This document shows, piece by piece, positions 16,652-26,959 of a stretch of DNA of 36,298 nt (position 1 is the stretch's first letter; every line of letters begins with the position of its first letter). The DNA lies in contig CAJJCG010000006.1 in NCBI GenBank assembly GCA_905182615.1, positions 1 to 36,298 on the forward strand. The letters run 5' to 3'. The notes beneath the pieces are model-generated. The model ran no database searches, had not been told where the DNA came from, and saw only the letters and a list, made by a program, of their open reading frames with translations. This DNA is from Alphaproteobacteria bacterium UBA2964. Its GTDB lineage: Bacteria; Pseudomonadota; Alphaproteobacteria; MPNO01; UBA2964. Made by a program: the position numbers and the translations under genes.

Positions 16652-17377
16652 TTATCCTGCGTTAATGGCCGCCCGCTGCAAAGCGGTCAGCTCTTCGACG
16701 CCTTTAAAAGCGAGATCAAGCAATTGATTAAGGAGGTCGCGGCTGAAAGGGTCCTCTTCTGCGGTGCCCTGGACTTCGACAATGCCGCTATTGCCGGTGA
16801 GTACGAAATTAGCGTCGGCTTGAGCATTTGAGTCTTCAGGATAATCGAGATCGAGAACGGCGGTGCCATCGTAGATGCCGCAGGACACCGCAGCGACAGA
16901 ACCACTCATCGGGATTTCCTTGAGCTTACCGTCGGCGACAAGCTTGGCAAAAGCGATATGCAGCGCGACCCAGGCGCCTGTGATGGAGGCAGTGCGGGTG
17001 CCACCATCGGCCTGTATAACGTCGCAATCGAGCCGGATCTGGCGTTCGCCCATGGAGGAAAGGTCAGTTACAGCTCGCAGGGACCGGCCGATCAAGCGCT
17101 GAATTTCCTGGGTCCGCCCGCTTTGTTTGCCGCGTGCTGCTTCGCGCCCGCTGCGGGTGTGGGTTGATCTTGGCAACATCCCGTATTCAGCGGTAACCCA
17201 ACCCGTTCCTGAATTTCGCAGAAACGGGGGCACATTTTCTTCGACCGACGCTGTGCATAAGACGTGCGTGTTGCCAAATTTTGCCATGCAGGAACCTTCC
17301 GCATAGGGGCTGAAGCCAGGCTCAAGGCTGACGGCCCGCATTTCATCAAAGGTGCGACCGGAAGGACGGCTACTCAT
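16652..17377 (-). CDS. rph: Ribonuclease PH
   Basis: RNase PH is a phosphorolytic 3'-5' exonuclease that trims tRNA 3' ends. The 241-residue protein begins '[16 protein letters not shown]' and contains '[20 protein letters not shown]', '[17 protein letters not shown]', '[13 protein letters not shown]' and '[16 protein letters not shown]', the phosphate-site and active-site segments. ATG 17377 is preceded by GGAG at good distance; the open frame upstream to 17425 lacks homology. It is divergent from hrcA across 183 bases. Confidence 0.97.
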   Translation of the reverse strand: MSSRPSGRTFDEMRAVSLEPGFSPYAEGSCMAKFGNTHVLCTASVEENVPPFLRNSGTGWVTAEYGMLPRSTHTRSGREAARGKQSGRTQEIQRLIGRSLRAVTDLSSMGERQIRLDCDVIQADGGTRTASITGAWVALHIAFAKLVADGKLKEIPMSGSVAAVSCGIYDGTAVLDLDYPEDSNAQADANFVLTGNSGIVEVQGTAEEDPFSRDLLNQLLDLAFKGVEELTALQRAAINAG

Positions 17378-17477
17378 CTTGGCGATACTCCTGTTGGTAC
17401 CCAGATATGGGATGTTGCGGCGCAAGCTATCCTGCCGGGTCGTGATCGTCTAGCAAGACATTCCGTGATCCAGCTTA

Positions 17478-17506
17478 TTGACGCTGAAATTCCGCATCAC
17501 TACATT
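17478..17506 (+). promoter_or_regulatory. Candidate housekeeping promoter for hrcA-grpE
   Basis: TTGACG at 17478-17483 and TACATT at 17501-17506 are separated by 17 bases, a good match to a sigma-70-type promoter. It would give a leader of about 50 bases before hrcA. No CIRCE element is visible in the rph-hrcA gap. Confidence 0.45.
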
Positions 17507-17560
17507 CCTCTAATATTGGGAATTGGCCAGACACGGCCCAAATATGGCCCCTACATTACG

Positions 17561-18622
17561 ATGAAATCCGTTCCACGCAGCATAATCAGCGAACTTAACG
17601 ATCGTTCGCGGACAGTTTTTTCAGAAATCGTTTCGTCCTATTTGGATGATGGCGAAGCCGTGGGGTCGCGCACTCTTTCCCGTCGCCTGGCTGATCCGTT
17701 ATCGGCGGCCAGTGTCAGAAATGTTATGGCCGATTTGGAAGAGCTCGGGCTGCTCTATTCAGAACACACCTCTGCAGGGCGCTTGCCGACCGATCTGGGG
17801 CTGCGCCTGTTCGTCGATGGGCTCATGGAGATTGGCAGTCTTAGTGATGAAGAACGACTAACGATTGAAAGCCAATGCAATTCGGCGGGTAAGAGCATCA
17901 ATGAAGTTTTGGAAGAAGCTTCGGGTGCTCTGTCCGGCCTGTCACGCTGTGCTGGTCTTGTTGTCGCCCCGAAAAGCGACCGCGCTCTTAAGCATATTGA
18001 ATTCGTTAGCCTTGGCGATGGTCGGGCGCTGGTGGTGATGGTTGCTGAAGACGGGTTTGTCGAAAATAGGGTTATCGACATGCCGATCGGGACGCCACCC
18101 TCAGCCTTGGTTCAGGCCGGCAACTATCTAAATGCGCGTCTCGCGGGTCGAACGCTGGAAGATGCTGGCCGGATGATTGAGAATGAAATTTCAGAGCATC
18201 GCGCTGAAATAGATGAGTTAACCCGCGGTTTGGTTGAGGCAGGTCTGGCGACGTGGTCTGGTGGCGACGATGGCGGTGCGCTGATTGTTAAAGGGCATGC
18301 GCGGCTTCTTGATGATGTAAGTGCGGTTGCTGATCTGGAACGCGTGCGGGCGCTATTTGATGCTTTGGATACGCGTGACCTGATGGCGCGGCTGTTGGGT
18401 CTCACACAAACCGGCGATGGGGTGCAGATTTTTCTTGGTGCTGAAAACAATCTTTTTAATGTTGCGGGTTGCGCAATGATCGCTGCACCGTTTACAGGAA
18501 CCCGCGGCGAGATTGTTGGCGCCGTCGGGGTGATCGGTCCGGCGCGCATAAATTATGCTCGTATAATTCCGATTGTTGATTACACGGCTCGGGTAGTTGG
18601 AAAACTGCTTGGCTCAAAATAG
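17561..18622 (+). CDS. hrcA: Heat-inducible transcription repressor HrcA
   Basis: HrcA represses chaperone genes by binding CIRCE operators. The 353-residue protein has the N-terminal winged helix ('SELNDRSRTVFSEIVSSYLDDGEAVGSRTLSRRL', 'SAASVRNVMADLEELGLL', 'EHTSAGRLPTDLGLRLFVDGLM') and a C-terminal GAF-like domain ending in 'IIPIVDYTARVVGKLLG'. I chose ATG 17561; the frame is open back to 17264 inside rph but without homology. No strong ribosome site precedes it. grpE follows after 6 bases. Its likely target, groESL, is not in the window. Confidence 0.96.
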   Translation: MKSVPRSIISELNDRSRTVFSEIVSSYLDDGEAVGSRTLSRRLADPLSAASVRNVMADLEELGLLYSEHTSAGRLPTDLGLRLFVDGLMEIGSLSDEERLTIESQCNSAGKSINEVLEEASGALSGLSRCAGLVVAPKSDRALKHIEFVSLGDGRALVVMVAEDGFVENRVIDMPIGTPPSALVQAGNYLNARLAGRTLEDAGRMIENEISEHRAEIDELTRGLVEAGLATWSGGDDGGALIVKGHARLLDDVSAVADLERVRALFDALDTRDLMARLLGLTQTGDGVQIFLGAENNLFNVAGCAMIAAPFTGTRGEIVGAVGVIGPARINYARIIPIVDYTARVVGKLLGSK

Positions 18623-18628
18623 GACTGA

Positions 18629-19318
18629 ATGGTGGATACGAAAGACGAAGAACAACAAAACGGCCCCACGGAAAACGTTGCCAATGAAAACGGCGTGGAA
18701 AAAGACCCGTTGACCGAAGCAATGTCTGAAACAGAGGCAGATCAGACAGCAGAGGCTCCTGACGGCGACGCTGAAAATGAAGATGACGTTGTAGCGGAGT
18801 CGCCTTGGGGGGAAGGTGGCCCCGAGGCTGAAATTGCTGACCTTAAAGATAAGCTACTACGCACCCTCGCTGAGAATGAAAACACCATTCGCCGTGCCAA
18901 ACGCGAACGCGAAGACACGGCCAAATATGCTGCGGCTAATTTTGCGCGGGATATGCTGACCGTTGCCGACAATCTGCAGCGGGCCCTCGATGCGACGCCT
19001 GATGGGCTTCGTGATGGCGATGACCAGAGCAAGTCTTTTCTGGAAGGCATTGAGCTTACCGGTCGAGAACTTCTCAGCGTGCTGGAGCGACACGGAATCG
19101 AGCGGATTTCGCCGATGGGGGAAAAATTCAATCATGATCAGCACGAGGCGCTTTTTGAGGTGCCAACCTCTGATTCAGCTCCCGGAATGGTCATGCAGGT
19201 TATTGAAGACGGGTTTATGATCCATAGCCGTTTGCTGCGTGCTGCCAAGGTAGGTGTTTCGAAAGCAATAAGTTCGCCCGATGAAGGTGAAGGTCACAAT
19301 GTCGACACGACGGCCTAG
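18629..19318 (+). CDS. grpE: Nucleotide exchange factor GrpE
   Basis: GrpE releases ADP from DnaK. The 229-residue protein has a long acidic, disordered N-terminus (about residues 1-65), a coiled-coil helix ('EIADLKDKLLRTLAENENTIRRAKRERED') and the C-terminal beta domain 'HGIERISPMGEKFNHDQHEALFEV' and 'VIEDGFMIHSRLLRAAKVGVSK'. The ribosome site AGGA sits directly on the hrcA stop. It is separated from dnaK by 731 non-coding bases, so dnaK probably has its own promoter. Confidence 0.97.
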   Translation: MVDTKDEEQQNGPTENVANENGVEKDPLTEAMSETEADQTAEAPDGDAENEDDVVAESPWGEGGPEAEIADLKDKLLRTLAENENTIRRAKREREDTAKYAAANFARDMLTVADNLQRALDATPDGLRDGDDQSKSFLEGIELTGRELLSVLERHGIERISPMGEKFNHDQHEALFEVPTSDSAPGMVMQVIEDGFMIHSRLLRAAKVGVSKAISSPDEGEGHNVDTTA

Positions 19319-19399
19319 GTTGCTTTAGCGTCGGGCCTCCCGGCTTTGGAATGTTGTGTTGTCGTCTTTGCCTTATAACAAGCGGGTGTATTACCAGAT

Positions 19400-19423
19400 T
19401 ATTTCCCAGAAACCTGGGAAATA
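19400..19423 (+). terminator. Perfect 10-bp hairpin downstream of grpE
   Basis: TATTTCCCAG and its exact reverse complement flank the loop AAAC, about 80 bases past the grpE stop. The stem is perfect but only moderately GC-rich, and what follows (TCGTCCTG) is not a T-run. It may mark the end of the hrcA-grpE message as a processing or weak termination site, or belong to a small RNA. Confidence 0.4.
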
Positions 19424-19897
19424 TCGTCCTGTCCAATCGGTCGTTAATAAATAGGTAATATCTGTTTGCGGGGGTGATATCCGCAATCAGGCGTCATACA
19501 TGGCATTTGAGTGTGTAAAGCAGCGGAACAGCGTGATGATGGACCGAGGAATGGAGAACGGAGAAACTATACCGAGAAACAGTATAGACCCTGTAACCAA
19601 TGTTTTTCGTCGAATTTTGGCGGATTGGGCCAAAAGAAGAGTTAGATAATATCGTTTTCTAGTATCGAGGCCCAGTGAGGTTATTTGTTCCAAATTGATC
19701 GGGTTTGTCGTATCCAGCTTCGGCCCATTGTCAAAATCACCACTTGAATTAGGTTGGGACGTTCGGTCGGTATAGAGTTGATAGAATCATCGAGCTAAAT
19801 TGGCCGGGAAAACTGGTATTCTTGAGACTTTATCGCACTTATTTGCAAAAAATTCGCCAAAATGCAAAAAAACATGTAGAAACACCGCCGAAGAGTG

Positions 19898-19926
19898 CTT
19901 GCGACCCCTAAATATCGTGCCTATAT
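19898..19926 (+). promoter_or_regulatory. Candidate RpoH (sigma-32) promoter for dnaKJ
   Basis: CTTGCGA at 19898-19904 and CCTATAT at 19920-19926 have 18 bases between CTTG and the -10 element, the same spacing as the candidate before hslV. The match to the heat-shock consensus CTTGAAA/CCCCATNT is reasonable. Transcription would begin near 19933. dnaKJ is a classic RpoH target in alphaproteobacteria. Confidence 0.55.
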
Positions 19927-20049
19927 AGGCCTCATACGCCATCGCCAAATATCAAGTCTCGGCACGGTTTTTGAAACATCATCATTTGGGGATCTAGCTG
20001 GCGCCGGACATTCGGGCTGGCGAGGTTCGCCACGAAACAAGAGGGCACA

Positions 20050-21984
<1,935 letters not shown>

Positions 21985-22026
21985 GTGATATTGTAGACCC
22001 GTCGTAATCGTGCCGGAGTTCGCCTA

Positions 22027-23160
22027 ATGGCTAAACAGGATTTTTATGATGTTCTGGGCGTCGCACAGAACTCGTCAGCCGACGAAATCAAAAAAGCCTA
22101 TCGTAAAAAAGCAATGCAATATCACCCTGATCGAAATCAGGGTGATGATGCGGCTGAACAAAAGTTCAAGGAAGCCGGCGAAGCCTATGACATTTTGAAA
22201 GATGATCAGAAGCGTGCGGCTTATGATCAATACGGCCATGCCGCTTTTGAGGGTAATGGCGGTGGCGGTGCCGGCGGCGGCGGCTTCTCTGACATTTTTG
22301 ATGAAATGTTTGGCGATTTTAACGGACGGCAACAATCCGGTGGCCGGGCCTCACGGGGTTCTGATCTTCGATACAATCTAGAAATCTCACTTGATGATGC
22401 GCATCGTGGTCGCGAGACCCGGATACGTGTTCCGACTTCTGTCAGCTGCGAAACCTGCAGCGGATCAGGAGCCAAAAAAGGCACAAAGCCATCGACTTGC
22501 GGTACCTGCCAAGGGCACGGGAAGGTCCGCGCTAGCCAGGGTTTTTTCACGATCGAGCGCACCTGCCCAACCTGTCAGGGCGAAGGCCGGGTAATCGCGT
22601 CACCGTGTGGAGATTGCGGTGGCAGCGGCGCCGTTCGAAAAGAAAAGACTTTAGAAGTAACGATCCCAGAAGGTGTTGAAGATGGCATGCGGATCAGGCT
22701 TTCGGGAGAAGGCGAGGCCGGTGGTCGCGGCGCTCCTCCGGGGGATCTGTATATTTTCATCGCTGTGGGCGCCCATCCATTATTCCAGCGTGATGGCGCT
22801 GATATCTTTTGCGCGGTTCCGATACCAATGACAGCGGCTGCCTTGGGCGGCTCTGTCGAAGTGCCCTCTATTGATGGTAGCCGTGCTAAGGTAACCATTC
22901 CCGTTGGTGCGCAATCAGGCCATCGGATGCGGCTGCGCGGTAAGGGTATGAGTGGGCTGCATGGCAAGGGCCGTGGCGACATGTATATCGACCTGCAGGT
23001 CGAAACGCCGGTCAATCTGACCAAGGAGCAAAAAGGGAAGCTCCAGGAATTTCAGGATACGCTGAAACCGACCGGTAAGGGGGGCGGCAAATCGACCAGC
23101 CCCGAATCTGAAGGGTTTTTCACCAAAGCCAAAGAGCTGTGGGACGACCTGACCGATTGA
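22027..23160 (+). CDS. dnaJ: Chaperone protein DnaJ (Hsp40)
   Basis: DnaJ delivers substrates to DnaK and stimulates its ATPase. The 377-residue protein is type I. The J domain (residues 1-70) carries HPD at 33-35. A Gly-rich linker follows ([10 protein letters not shown]). Four zinc-binding repeats come next: 'CETCSGSG', 'CGTCQGHG', 'CPTCQGEG' and 'CGDCGGSG'. C-terminal substrate-binding domains complete it. All family parts are present. Ribosome site GGAG lies ahead of the ATG. Cotranscribed with dnaK. Confidence 0.99.
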   Translation: MAKQDFYDVLGVAQNSSADEIKKAYRKKAMQYHPDRNQGDDAAEQKFKEAGEAYDILKDDQKRAAYDQYGHAAFEGNGGGGAGGGGFSDIFDEMFGDFNGRQQSGGRASRGSDLRYNLEISLDDAHRGRETRIRVPTSVSCETCSGSGAKKGTKPSTCGTCQGHGKVRASQGFFTIERTCPTCQGEGRVIASPCGDCGGSGAVRKEKTLEVTIPEGVEDGMRIRLSGEGEAGGRGAPPGDLYIFIAVGAHPLFQRDGADIFCAVPIPMTAAALGGSVEVPSIDGSRAKVTIPVGAQSGHRMRLRGKGMSGLHGKGRGDMYIDLQVETPVNLTKEQKGKLQEFQDTLKPTGKGGGKSTSPESEGFFTKAKELWDDLTD

Positions 23161-23270
23161 CGTCTTATAGACGGCATCTCTAAAACCATACTGTATTTTA
23201 TGTGGGTCCCTGAATTCGATCTTTGGGATTGGCGATGTATTGTGCGTGTTCGTAGATAAAGGAACTTGAT

Positions 23271-24080
23271 ATGACCGAGATGAAGATTGGTGTTGTTGGA
23301 GCCTCCGGCCGTATGGGCGGCGCTGTTATCCGGCAGGTGACTGAGACCGATGGCTGTGTCGTTTCTGCTGCTAGTGAACGGGTAGGGAGTGATGCTATCG
23401 GTAAGGATGCCGGGGAGGTCGCAAGCTGTGGTCATTTAGGGGTTGAGATCGTTGATGATGCCGCCGCTATGTTTGATCAAGTTGATGCCGTCATCGAATT
23501 CTCGGTTCCTGATGCGACCGTTGCTCATGCAGCGCGAGCTGCAGATGCGGGCTGCATTCATATCATCGGTACGACCGGACTGACGAAAGAAGATGAAGCG
23601 TCACTTGAAGGCGCAGGAGAGAAAACGACGATTGTTTACGCACCGAATATGAGCATGGGGGTAAACATTCTTTTTGCCCTGACCCGTCAGGTTGCTTCTA
23701 TCCTCGATGAAGATTTCGATATTGAAGTTGTCGAGATGCATCATCGTCACAAGGTCGATGCACCGTCTGGCACGGCTCTCGGGCTCGGTCGTGCCGCCGC
23801 TGCGGGTCGCGGCACGACACTGGATGAGTCGGGTGTTTTGTCGCGCGAAGGAATTACGGACCCGCGCGATCGGGGCACAATCGGATTTGCAACATTGCGG
23901 GGCGGCGACGTTGCGGGTGAGCATACGGTGATTTTTGCCGCGGATGGCGAACGCATTGAATTGACCCACAAGGCCGGGTCGCGGCAAATCTTTGCGCGGG
24001 GCGCGGTACAGGCAACGCTTTGGGCGCGGGATAAAGATAAGGGTCTTTATTCGATGCTGGATGTATTGCAGCTTGGTTAA
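23271..24080 (+). CDS. dapB: 4-hydroxy-tetrahydrodipicolinate reductase
   Basis: DapB reduces HTPA in the lysine/diaminopimelate pathway, supplying peptidoglycan and lysine. The 269-residue protein has the dinucleotide fold 'KIGVVGASGRMGGAV', 'GTTGLT', 'APNMSMGVN', the catalytic 'EMHHRHKVDAPSGTA' and a C-terminal 'LYSMLDVL'. AAAGGAAC precedes the ATG. It lies 110 bases after dnaJ, an association common in alphaproteobacteria, and its stop is 2 bases from the converging methyltransferase gene. Confidence 0.98.
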   Translation: MTEMKIGVVGASGRMGGAVIRQVTETDGCVVSAASERVGSDAIGKDAGEVASCGHLGVEIVDDAAAMFDQVDAVIEFSVPDATVAHAARAADAGCIHIIGTTGLTKEDEASLEGAGEKTTIVYAPNMSMGVNILFALTRQVASILDEDFDIEVVEMHHRHKVDAPSGTALGLGRAAAAGRGTTLDESGVLSREGITDPRDRGTIGFATLRGGDVAGEHTVIFAADGERIELTHKAGSRQIFARGAVQATLWARDKDKGLYSMLDVLQLG

Positions 24081-24082
24081 GG

Positions 24083-24946
24083 CTATTGGGGGGCGCCTTC
24101 TTGCGCTGACACTTCTCGACCAATCATGGCTAATTTTCTAGCCGGGCCCCATCGGTATTTTGTGTCCAGTAAGCCTGTTGCCCGGACCGCGCGGTGGCAG
24201 GGAATTATGTAAGCAACCGGGTTCGCACCAATCGCACTGCCGACGGCGCGTGCGGCACTTGGCTTTCCAATTGTTTTTGCTAGACCGCCATAGCTCATAA
24301 GGGTTCCCGACGGAATTGAAAGAAGAGCCTGCCAAACCTTTATCTGAAAGTTTGTTCCGACAACGGAAATGGGCAAAGGGGTGTTGGACTCGCTCGGATT
24401 GAATATAGCCTTGGCGAGCCCTAAGGTTTTATCCGAGGCGGTGATAAATTCGGCCGCCGGTAATTGGCTGCGAATGGCATCAAGTGCGGTGTCGGTATTT
24501 CCATCTTCGATAAATTGCAGGCCGCAAATACCGCGATCCGTAATCGCGATGACGAAGGCGCCGTATGGGCCAGTATGGGTGCCATAGTGAACTGTCAAAC
24601 CCTTTCCCCGCACTTTCAAGTCGCCGGGTGTCAGCGCTTCAATGGTCACAAATAAGTTGTGTAGCCTTCCCGGTTCTGAAAGCCCCGCTGTCAGGCTTGC
24701 GTCCAGAACGCTTTCGCTACGTGCCAGCGCTCTTTTTGCTTCCTCCAGACTGAGAGACTGCATGAACCGCATCGGGCTCACGCCGGCCCAGCGTGTAAAG
24801 AGACGCTGTAAATGGTGTGGGCTGAGATTTGCCGCCTCCGCAATTTCTTCGAGAGAAGGCTGATCACGGAAGTTCTCGTGCAAGAACTGTATCGCCCGTT
24901 CAACGTGTTGGTAGTCTCGTGTCTGCTGGTCGCTGTTTTGTCTCAT
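24083..24946 (-). CDS. Ada-like AraC/methylated-DNA-protein cysteine methyltransferase
   Basis: A 287-residue two-domain protein. Residues about 15-110 form an AraC-type helix-turn-helix ('SLEEIAEAANLSPHHLQRLFTRWAGVSPMRFMQ'). Residues about 120-285 form an O6-alkylguanine-DNA alkyltransferase: 'FQIKVWQALLSIPSGTLMSYGGLAKTIG', 'AARAVGSAIGANP' with the arginine finger, and the acceptor Cys250 in 'IPCHRAV'. The N-terminal zinc/methylphosphotriester domain of E. coli Ada is missing, so control by phosphotriester transfer is not expected. It repairs O6-methylguanine in a suicide reaction and may also regulate. It abuts a truncated DUF2244 gene. Confidence 0.93.
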   Translation of the reverse strand: MRQNSDQQTRDYQHVERAIQFLHENFRDQPSLEEIAEAANLSPHHLQRLFTRWAGVSPMRFMQSLSLEEAKRALARSESVLDASLTAGLSEPGRLHNLFVTIEALTPGDLKVRGKGLTVHYGTHTGPYGAFVIAITDRGICGLQFIEDGNTDTALDAIRSQLPAAEFITASDKTLGLAKAIFNPSESNTPLPISVVGTNFQIKVWQALLSIPSGTLMSYGGLAKTIGKPSAARAVGSAIGANPVAYIIPCHRAVRATGLLDTKYRWGPARKLAMIGREVSAQEGAPQ

Positions 24947-24996
24947 GGGCTAAAGGATACGGAGCATAATTGTATTAGCCCACCCGCTGTCCGCCG

Positions 24997-25167
24997 TCAT
25001 ATAAAGGCAACACCAGCGGTAAAGCTGATGACACCGATCACAGTCATTAACAGAAAGAATCCCTGTGGGCCGAGGTTCGTATTTGGCTGCAAGACCGCAT
25101 CGAATCGGACAGGTGGGGTTTCTTCTGAATCAAACTCATCCGTTAACGTTTGTGCATCCCTGTTCAT
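24997..25167 (-). pseudogene. DUF2244 membrane protein, C-terminally truncated
   Basis: From ATG 25167 the frame encodes 56 residues. These match the N-terminus of DUF2244 proteins: 'RFDAVLQPNTNLGPQGFFLLMTVIGVISFTAGVAFI', that is, the 'P-hrsL-p-GF' motif and the first transmembrane helix. It then stops. The family continues with a second helix and a ~90-residue soluble part, none of which I find in any frame before the start of the Ada-like gene 50 bases on. DUF2244 genes normally sit divergent to nth in alphaproteobacteria, as this one does. A TTG start at 25221 would add 18 residues. I call it a remnant, though a short product could still be made. Confidence 0.7.
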
Positions 25168-25270
25168 GGCATTTAGCTTACCGAGACTCTTGAGTTGCGC
25201 AACAACTATCAAGGTTAGCAAATATGGTTAACGGGATGATCCGTTGGTCAGATTAGGGTAAAAGAGATGC

Positions 25271-25918
25271 ATGGTTATGAAACGCGCGAACATCGAAGAG
25301 TTTTACCGGCGTCTGGCGGAGGCTGATCCTGAGCCCCAAGGCGAGCTAGACTATATCAATGTGTACACGTTGTTGGTTGCCGTGGTGCTGTCAGCGCAAG
25401 CGACAGATATCGGGGTAAACCGGGCAACGAAGAAGCTTTTTGAAATTATCGATACACCGGAAAAAATGGTGAAGCTTGGCGAGACTAAGCTAACCAGCCA
25501 TATAAAAACGATTGGCCTGTATCGGACCAAGGCTAAGAATGTCATTGGGTTAAGCGAGCTTTTGATTGCGGAGCATGGCAGCGTGGTACCGCAGGATCGT
25601 GATGCGCTGGTTAAGCTGCCCGGCGTTGGTCGCAAGACAGCCAATGTTGTTCTCAACATCGCCTTCGGTGAGCCGACGATAGCGGTCGATACGCATATTT
25701 TCCGTATTGGAAACCGTACCGGGATTGCGCCCGGTAAGAACGTCGATGTCGTTGAACAGGGGTTCCTGAAAAAGACGCCCGAGACTTATATGCTCCACGC
25801 TCATCATTGGCTGATCCTGCATGGACGATATGTTTGTAAGGCGAGAAAGCCCGAATGCCCTAAATGTATTGTCGCTGATCTTTGCCAATTCAAGGCCAAG
25901 ACAATGGTTACCTCCTAG
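25271..25918 (+). CDS. nth: Endonuclease III
   Basis: Nth is a DNA glycosylase/AP lyase that removes oxidised pyrimidines. The 215-residue protein has the helix-hairpin-helix 'LVKLPGVGRKTANVVLNIAF' carrying the catalytic Lys, the catalytic Asp in 'AVDTHIFRIGNRTG', and the 4Fe-4S loop C-x6-C-x2-C-x5-C near the C-terminus ('CKARKPECPKCIVADLC'). Two ATG codons (25271, 25277) are possible starts, with AAAGAG upstream. Convergent with the lipoprotein gene, 12 bases apart. Confidence 0.98.
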   Translation: MVMKRANIEEFYRRLAEADPEPQGELDYINVYTLLVAVVLSAQATDIGVNRATKKLFEIIDTPEKMVKLGETKLTSHIKTIGLYRTKAKNVIGLSELLIAEHGSVVPQDRDALVKLPGVGRKTANVVLNIAFGEPTIAVDTHIFRIGNRTGIAPGKNVDVVEQGFLKKTPETYMLHAHHWLILHGRYVCKARKPECPKCIVADLCQFKAKTMVTS

Positions 25919-25930
25919 AAGGTTCAAGTG

Positions 25931-26377
25931 TTAGCTCGTTGCCTTTGTAATGAATTTATTCCGGAGCGTGTTTAGACAATTTGCGACCGGGGCACTGGGG
26001 CCTTGAGGTGTTCGGGCCTCAATAAATGTCACCTGTAAGGAGCCTGCTGCGCCAGAGCCTTTGGGTGGGTACAGATATAAATCCAGTAGGCAGCTCTGAT
26101 CCCGATAGCGCCAGACTTCAGCCGGCGGATCACGGCGTTTGAAACTTGGCACCCCAAGTAACCTTATGAGCCGCTCTTGGTTTTGGCCGATCAGCCTGTC
26201 GGGTGACAGTGGTTTGGAAGCCTTGTGCCCACCATCAGGGGGACGCGAGGCTGTCTGATCTCTTTGATTGCTTGAGGCGCCGCCTGACGGGATGTCGGGC
26301 GTGGCTGTTACGGGTGTATCCTCTACGGCAACGCAAGCGGATAGTAATAAGGCGGCGGCTATTATAAATAAACGCAT
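25931..26377 (-). CDS. Small lipoprotein, SmpA-like C-terminus
   Basis: A 148-residue lipoprotein. The signal peptide 'RLFIIAAALLLSAC' has a lipobox with Cys15. A Pro/Ser-rich linker (about residues 20-58) leads to a small domain 'LIGQNQERLIRLLGVPSFKRRDPPAEVWRYRDQSCLLDLYLY', which resembles the BamE/SmpA-type pattern in which a helix is followed by 'G-P...R.E.....W.Y'. Two further Cys residues (in 'QSCLL' and 'ANCLN') could form a disulfide in the periplasm. It is the last gene of an EI24-bactofilin-lipoprotein run. Exact function unknown. Confidence 0.75.
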   Translation of the reverse strand: MRLFIIAAALLLSACVAVEDTPVTATPDIPSGGASSNQRDQTASRPPDGGHKASKPLSPDRLIGQNQERLIRLLGVPSFKRRDPPAEVWRYRDQSCLLDLYLYPPKGSGAAGSLQVTFIEARTPQGPSAPVANCLNTLRNKFITKATS

Positions 26378-26419
26378 ACGCTTATCGGCCTGAAATACAG
26401 CAGAGAGAATAAATTTGGC

Positions 26420-26932
26420 CTATTCGGCTTCGGGCAGAATTTCTATTTCGCCGGAAATTTCTCCACCACGCTCTACTTCCATCTGGCTCGCGCGGACCTT
26501 TCCCGTTACCCGGCCAGTTGACCTAATAATCAAGAGTTTACGGGCAGTGATGTTGCCTTCAAATGTGCCGCTAATTTCCGCGATCTCTATTTCTGCTTCT
26601 CCCTTAAAAGTCCCAGATTCAGCAATTTCGATCTCGCGACAATCTTTCATGTTGGCTTCGACGCGGCCTTCCACGACGAGCTTTTCACAAGCGCTGATTT
26701 CACCATTAAGGGAAATTTCACGACCGACGATAAGTTTTTTACTGTCACCGTAGGCTCCGACAGAGCGGTCTTCGGCGAGTGTTCCGGAATATTCCCGAGC
26801 GCGCCGAACGATCGCCGGACGCGCGCCTTCCATGCGTGATGGCATAATGGGCGCTGCCGTTTCTCCGGGAGGGCCATTTGGTGCGGCCGCACCACTACCT
26901 TTTGCTTGATTATCTGCGTTTTTGGGGAGCAT
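26420..26932 (-). CDS. Bactofilin (polymer-forming cytoskeletal protein)
   Basis: A 170-residue protein with a disordered, Pro/Ala/Gly-rich N-terminus (about residues 1-55) and a bactofilin beta-helix core of about 100 residues made of short repeats: 'ISLNGEISACEKLVVEGRVEANM', 'IEIAESGTFKGEAEIEIAEISGTFEG', 'STGRVTGKVRASQMEVERGGEISGEI'. The even spacing of Gly and Ile/Val every 5-6 residues marks the helix rungs. Bactofilins polymerise without nucleotide and help localise cell-wall enzymes. AAGGA precedes the ATG. It sits 27 bases downstream of a membrane protein gene. Confidence 0.93.
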   Translation of the reverse strand: MLPKNADNQAKGSGAAAPNGPPGETAAPIMPSRMEGARPAIVRRAREYSGTLAEDRSVGAYGDSKKLIVGREISLNGEISACEKLVVEGRVEANMKDCREIEIAESGTFKGEAEIEIAEISGTFEGNITARKLLIIRSTGRVTGKVRASQMEVERGGEISGEIEILPEAE

Positions 26933-26959
26933 TTGTTCGATCCTTTCCGACGTAGGGAC

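Larger units (their letters stand above)
19319..20049. other. Long non-coding gap between grpE and dnaK
   Basis: No convincing gene lies in these 731 bases, which are more AT-rich than the flanks (27 and 25 G/C in the 60-base lines at 19741 and 19801). The only sizeable open frame, 19487-19693 minus, resembles no known protein and has no ribosome site I would trust. The gap holds a perfect hairpin at 19400-19423, a smaller dyad (CTATAC 19567-19572, GTATAG 19582-19587) with a GAGAAAC direct repeat, and a heat-shock-like promoter at 19898-19926. The dnaK leader would be about 115 bases. A small RNA could be encoded here, but nothing proves it. Confidence 0.5.

Noticed and set aside
19487..19693. 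68-residue minus-strand open frame in the grpE-dnaK gap
   Set aside because: No recognisable domain, weak start context and surrounding AT-rich non-coding sequence.
19889..19902. Possible CIRCE (HrcA) operator near dnaK
   Set aside because: Only a GAGTGCT-like half occurs; the required TTAGCACTC partner nine bases upstream is missing.
23161..23190. Possible terminator after dnaJ (CGTCT/AGACG stem)
   Set aside because: The stem is only five pairs with a three-base loop and no T-run follows.
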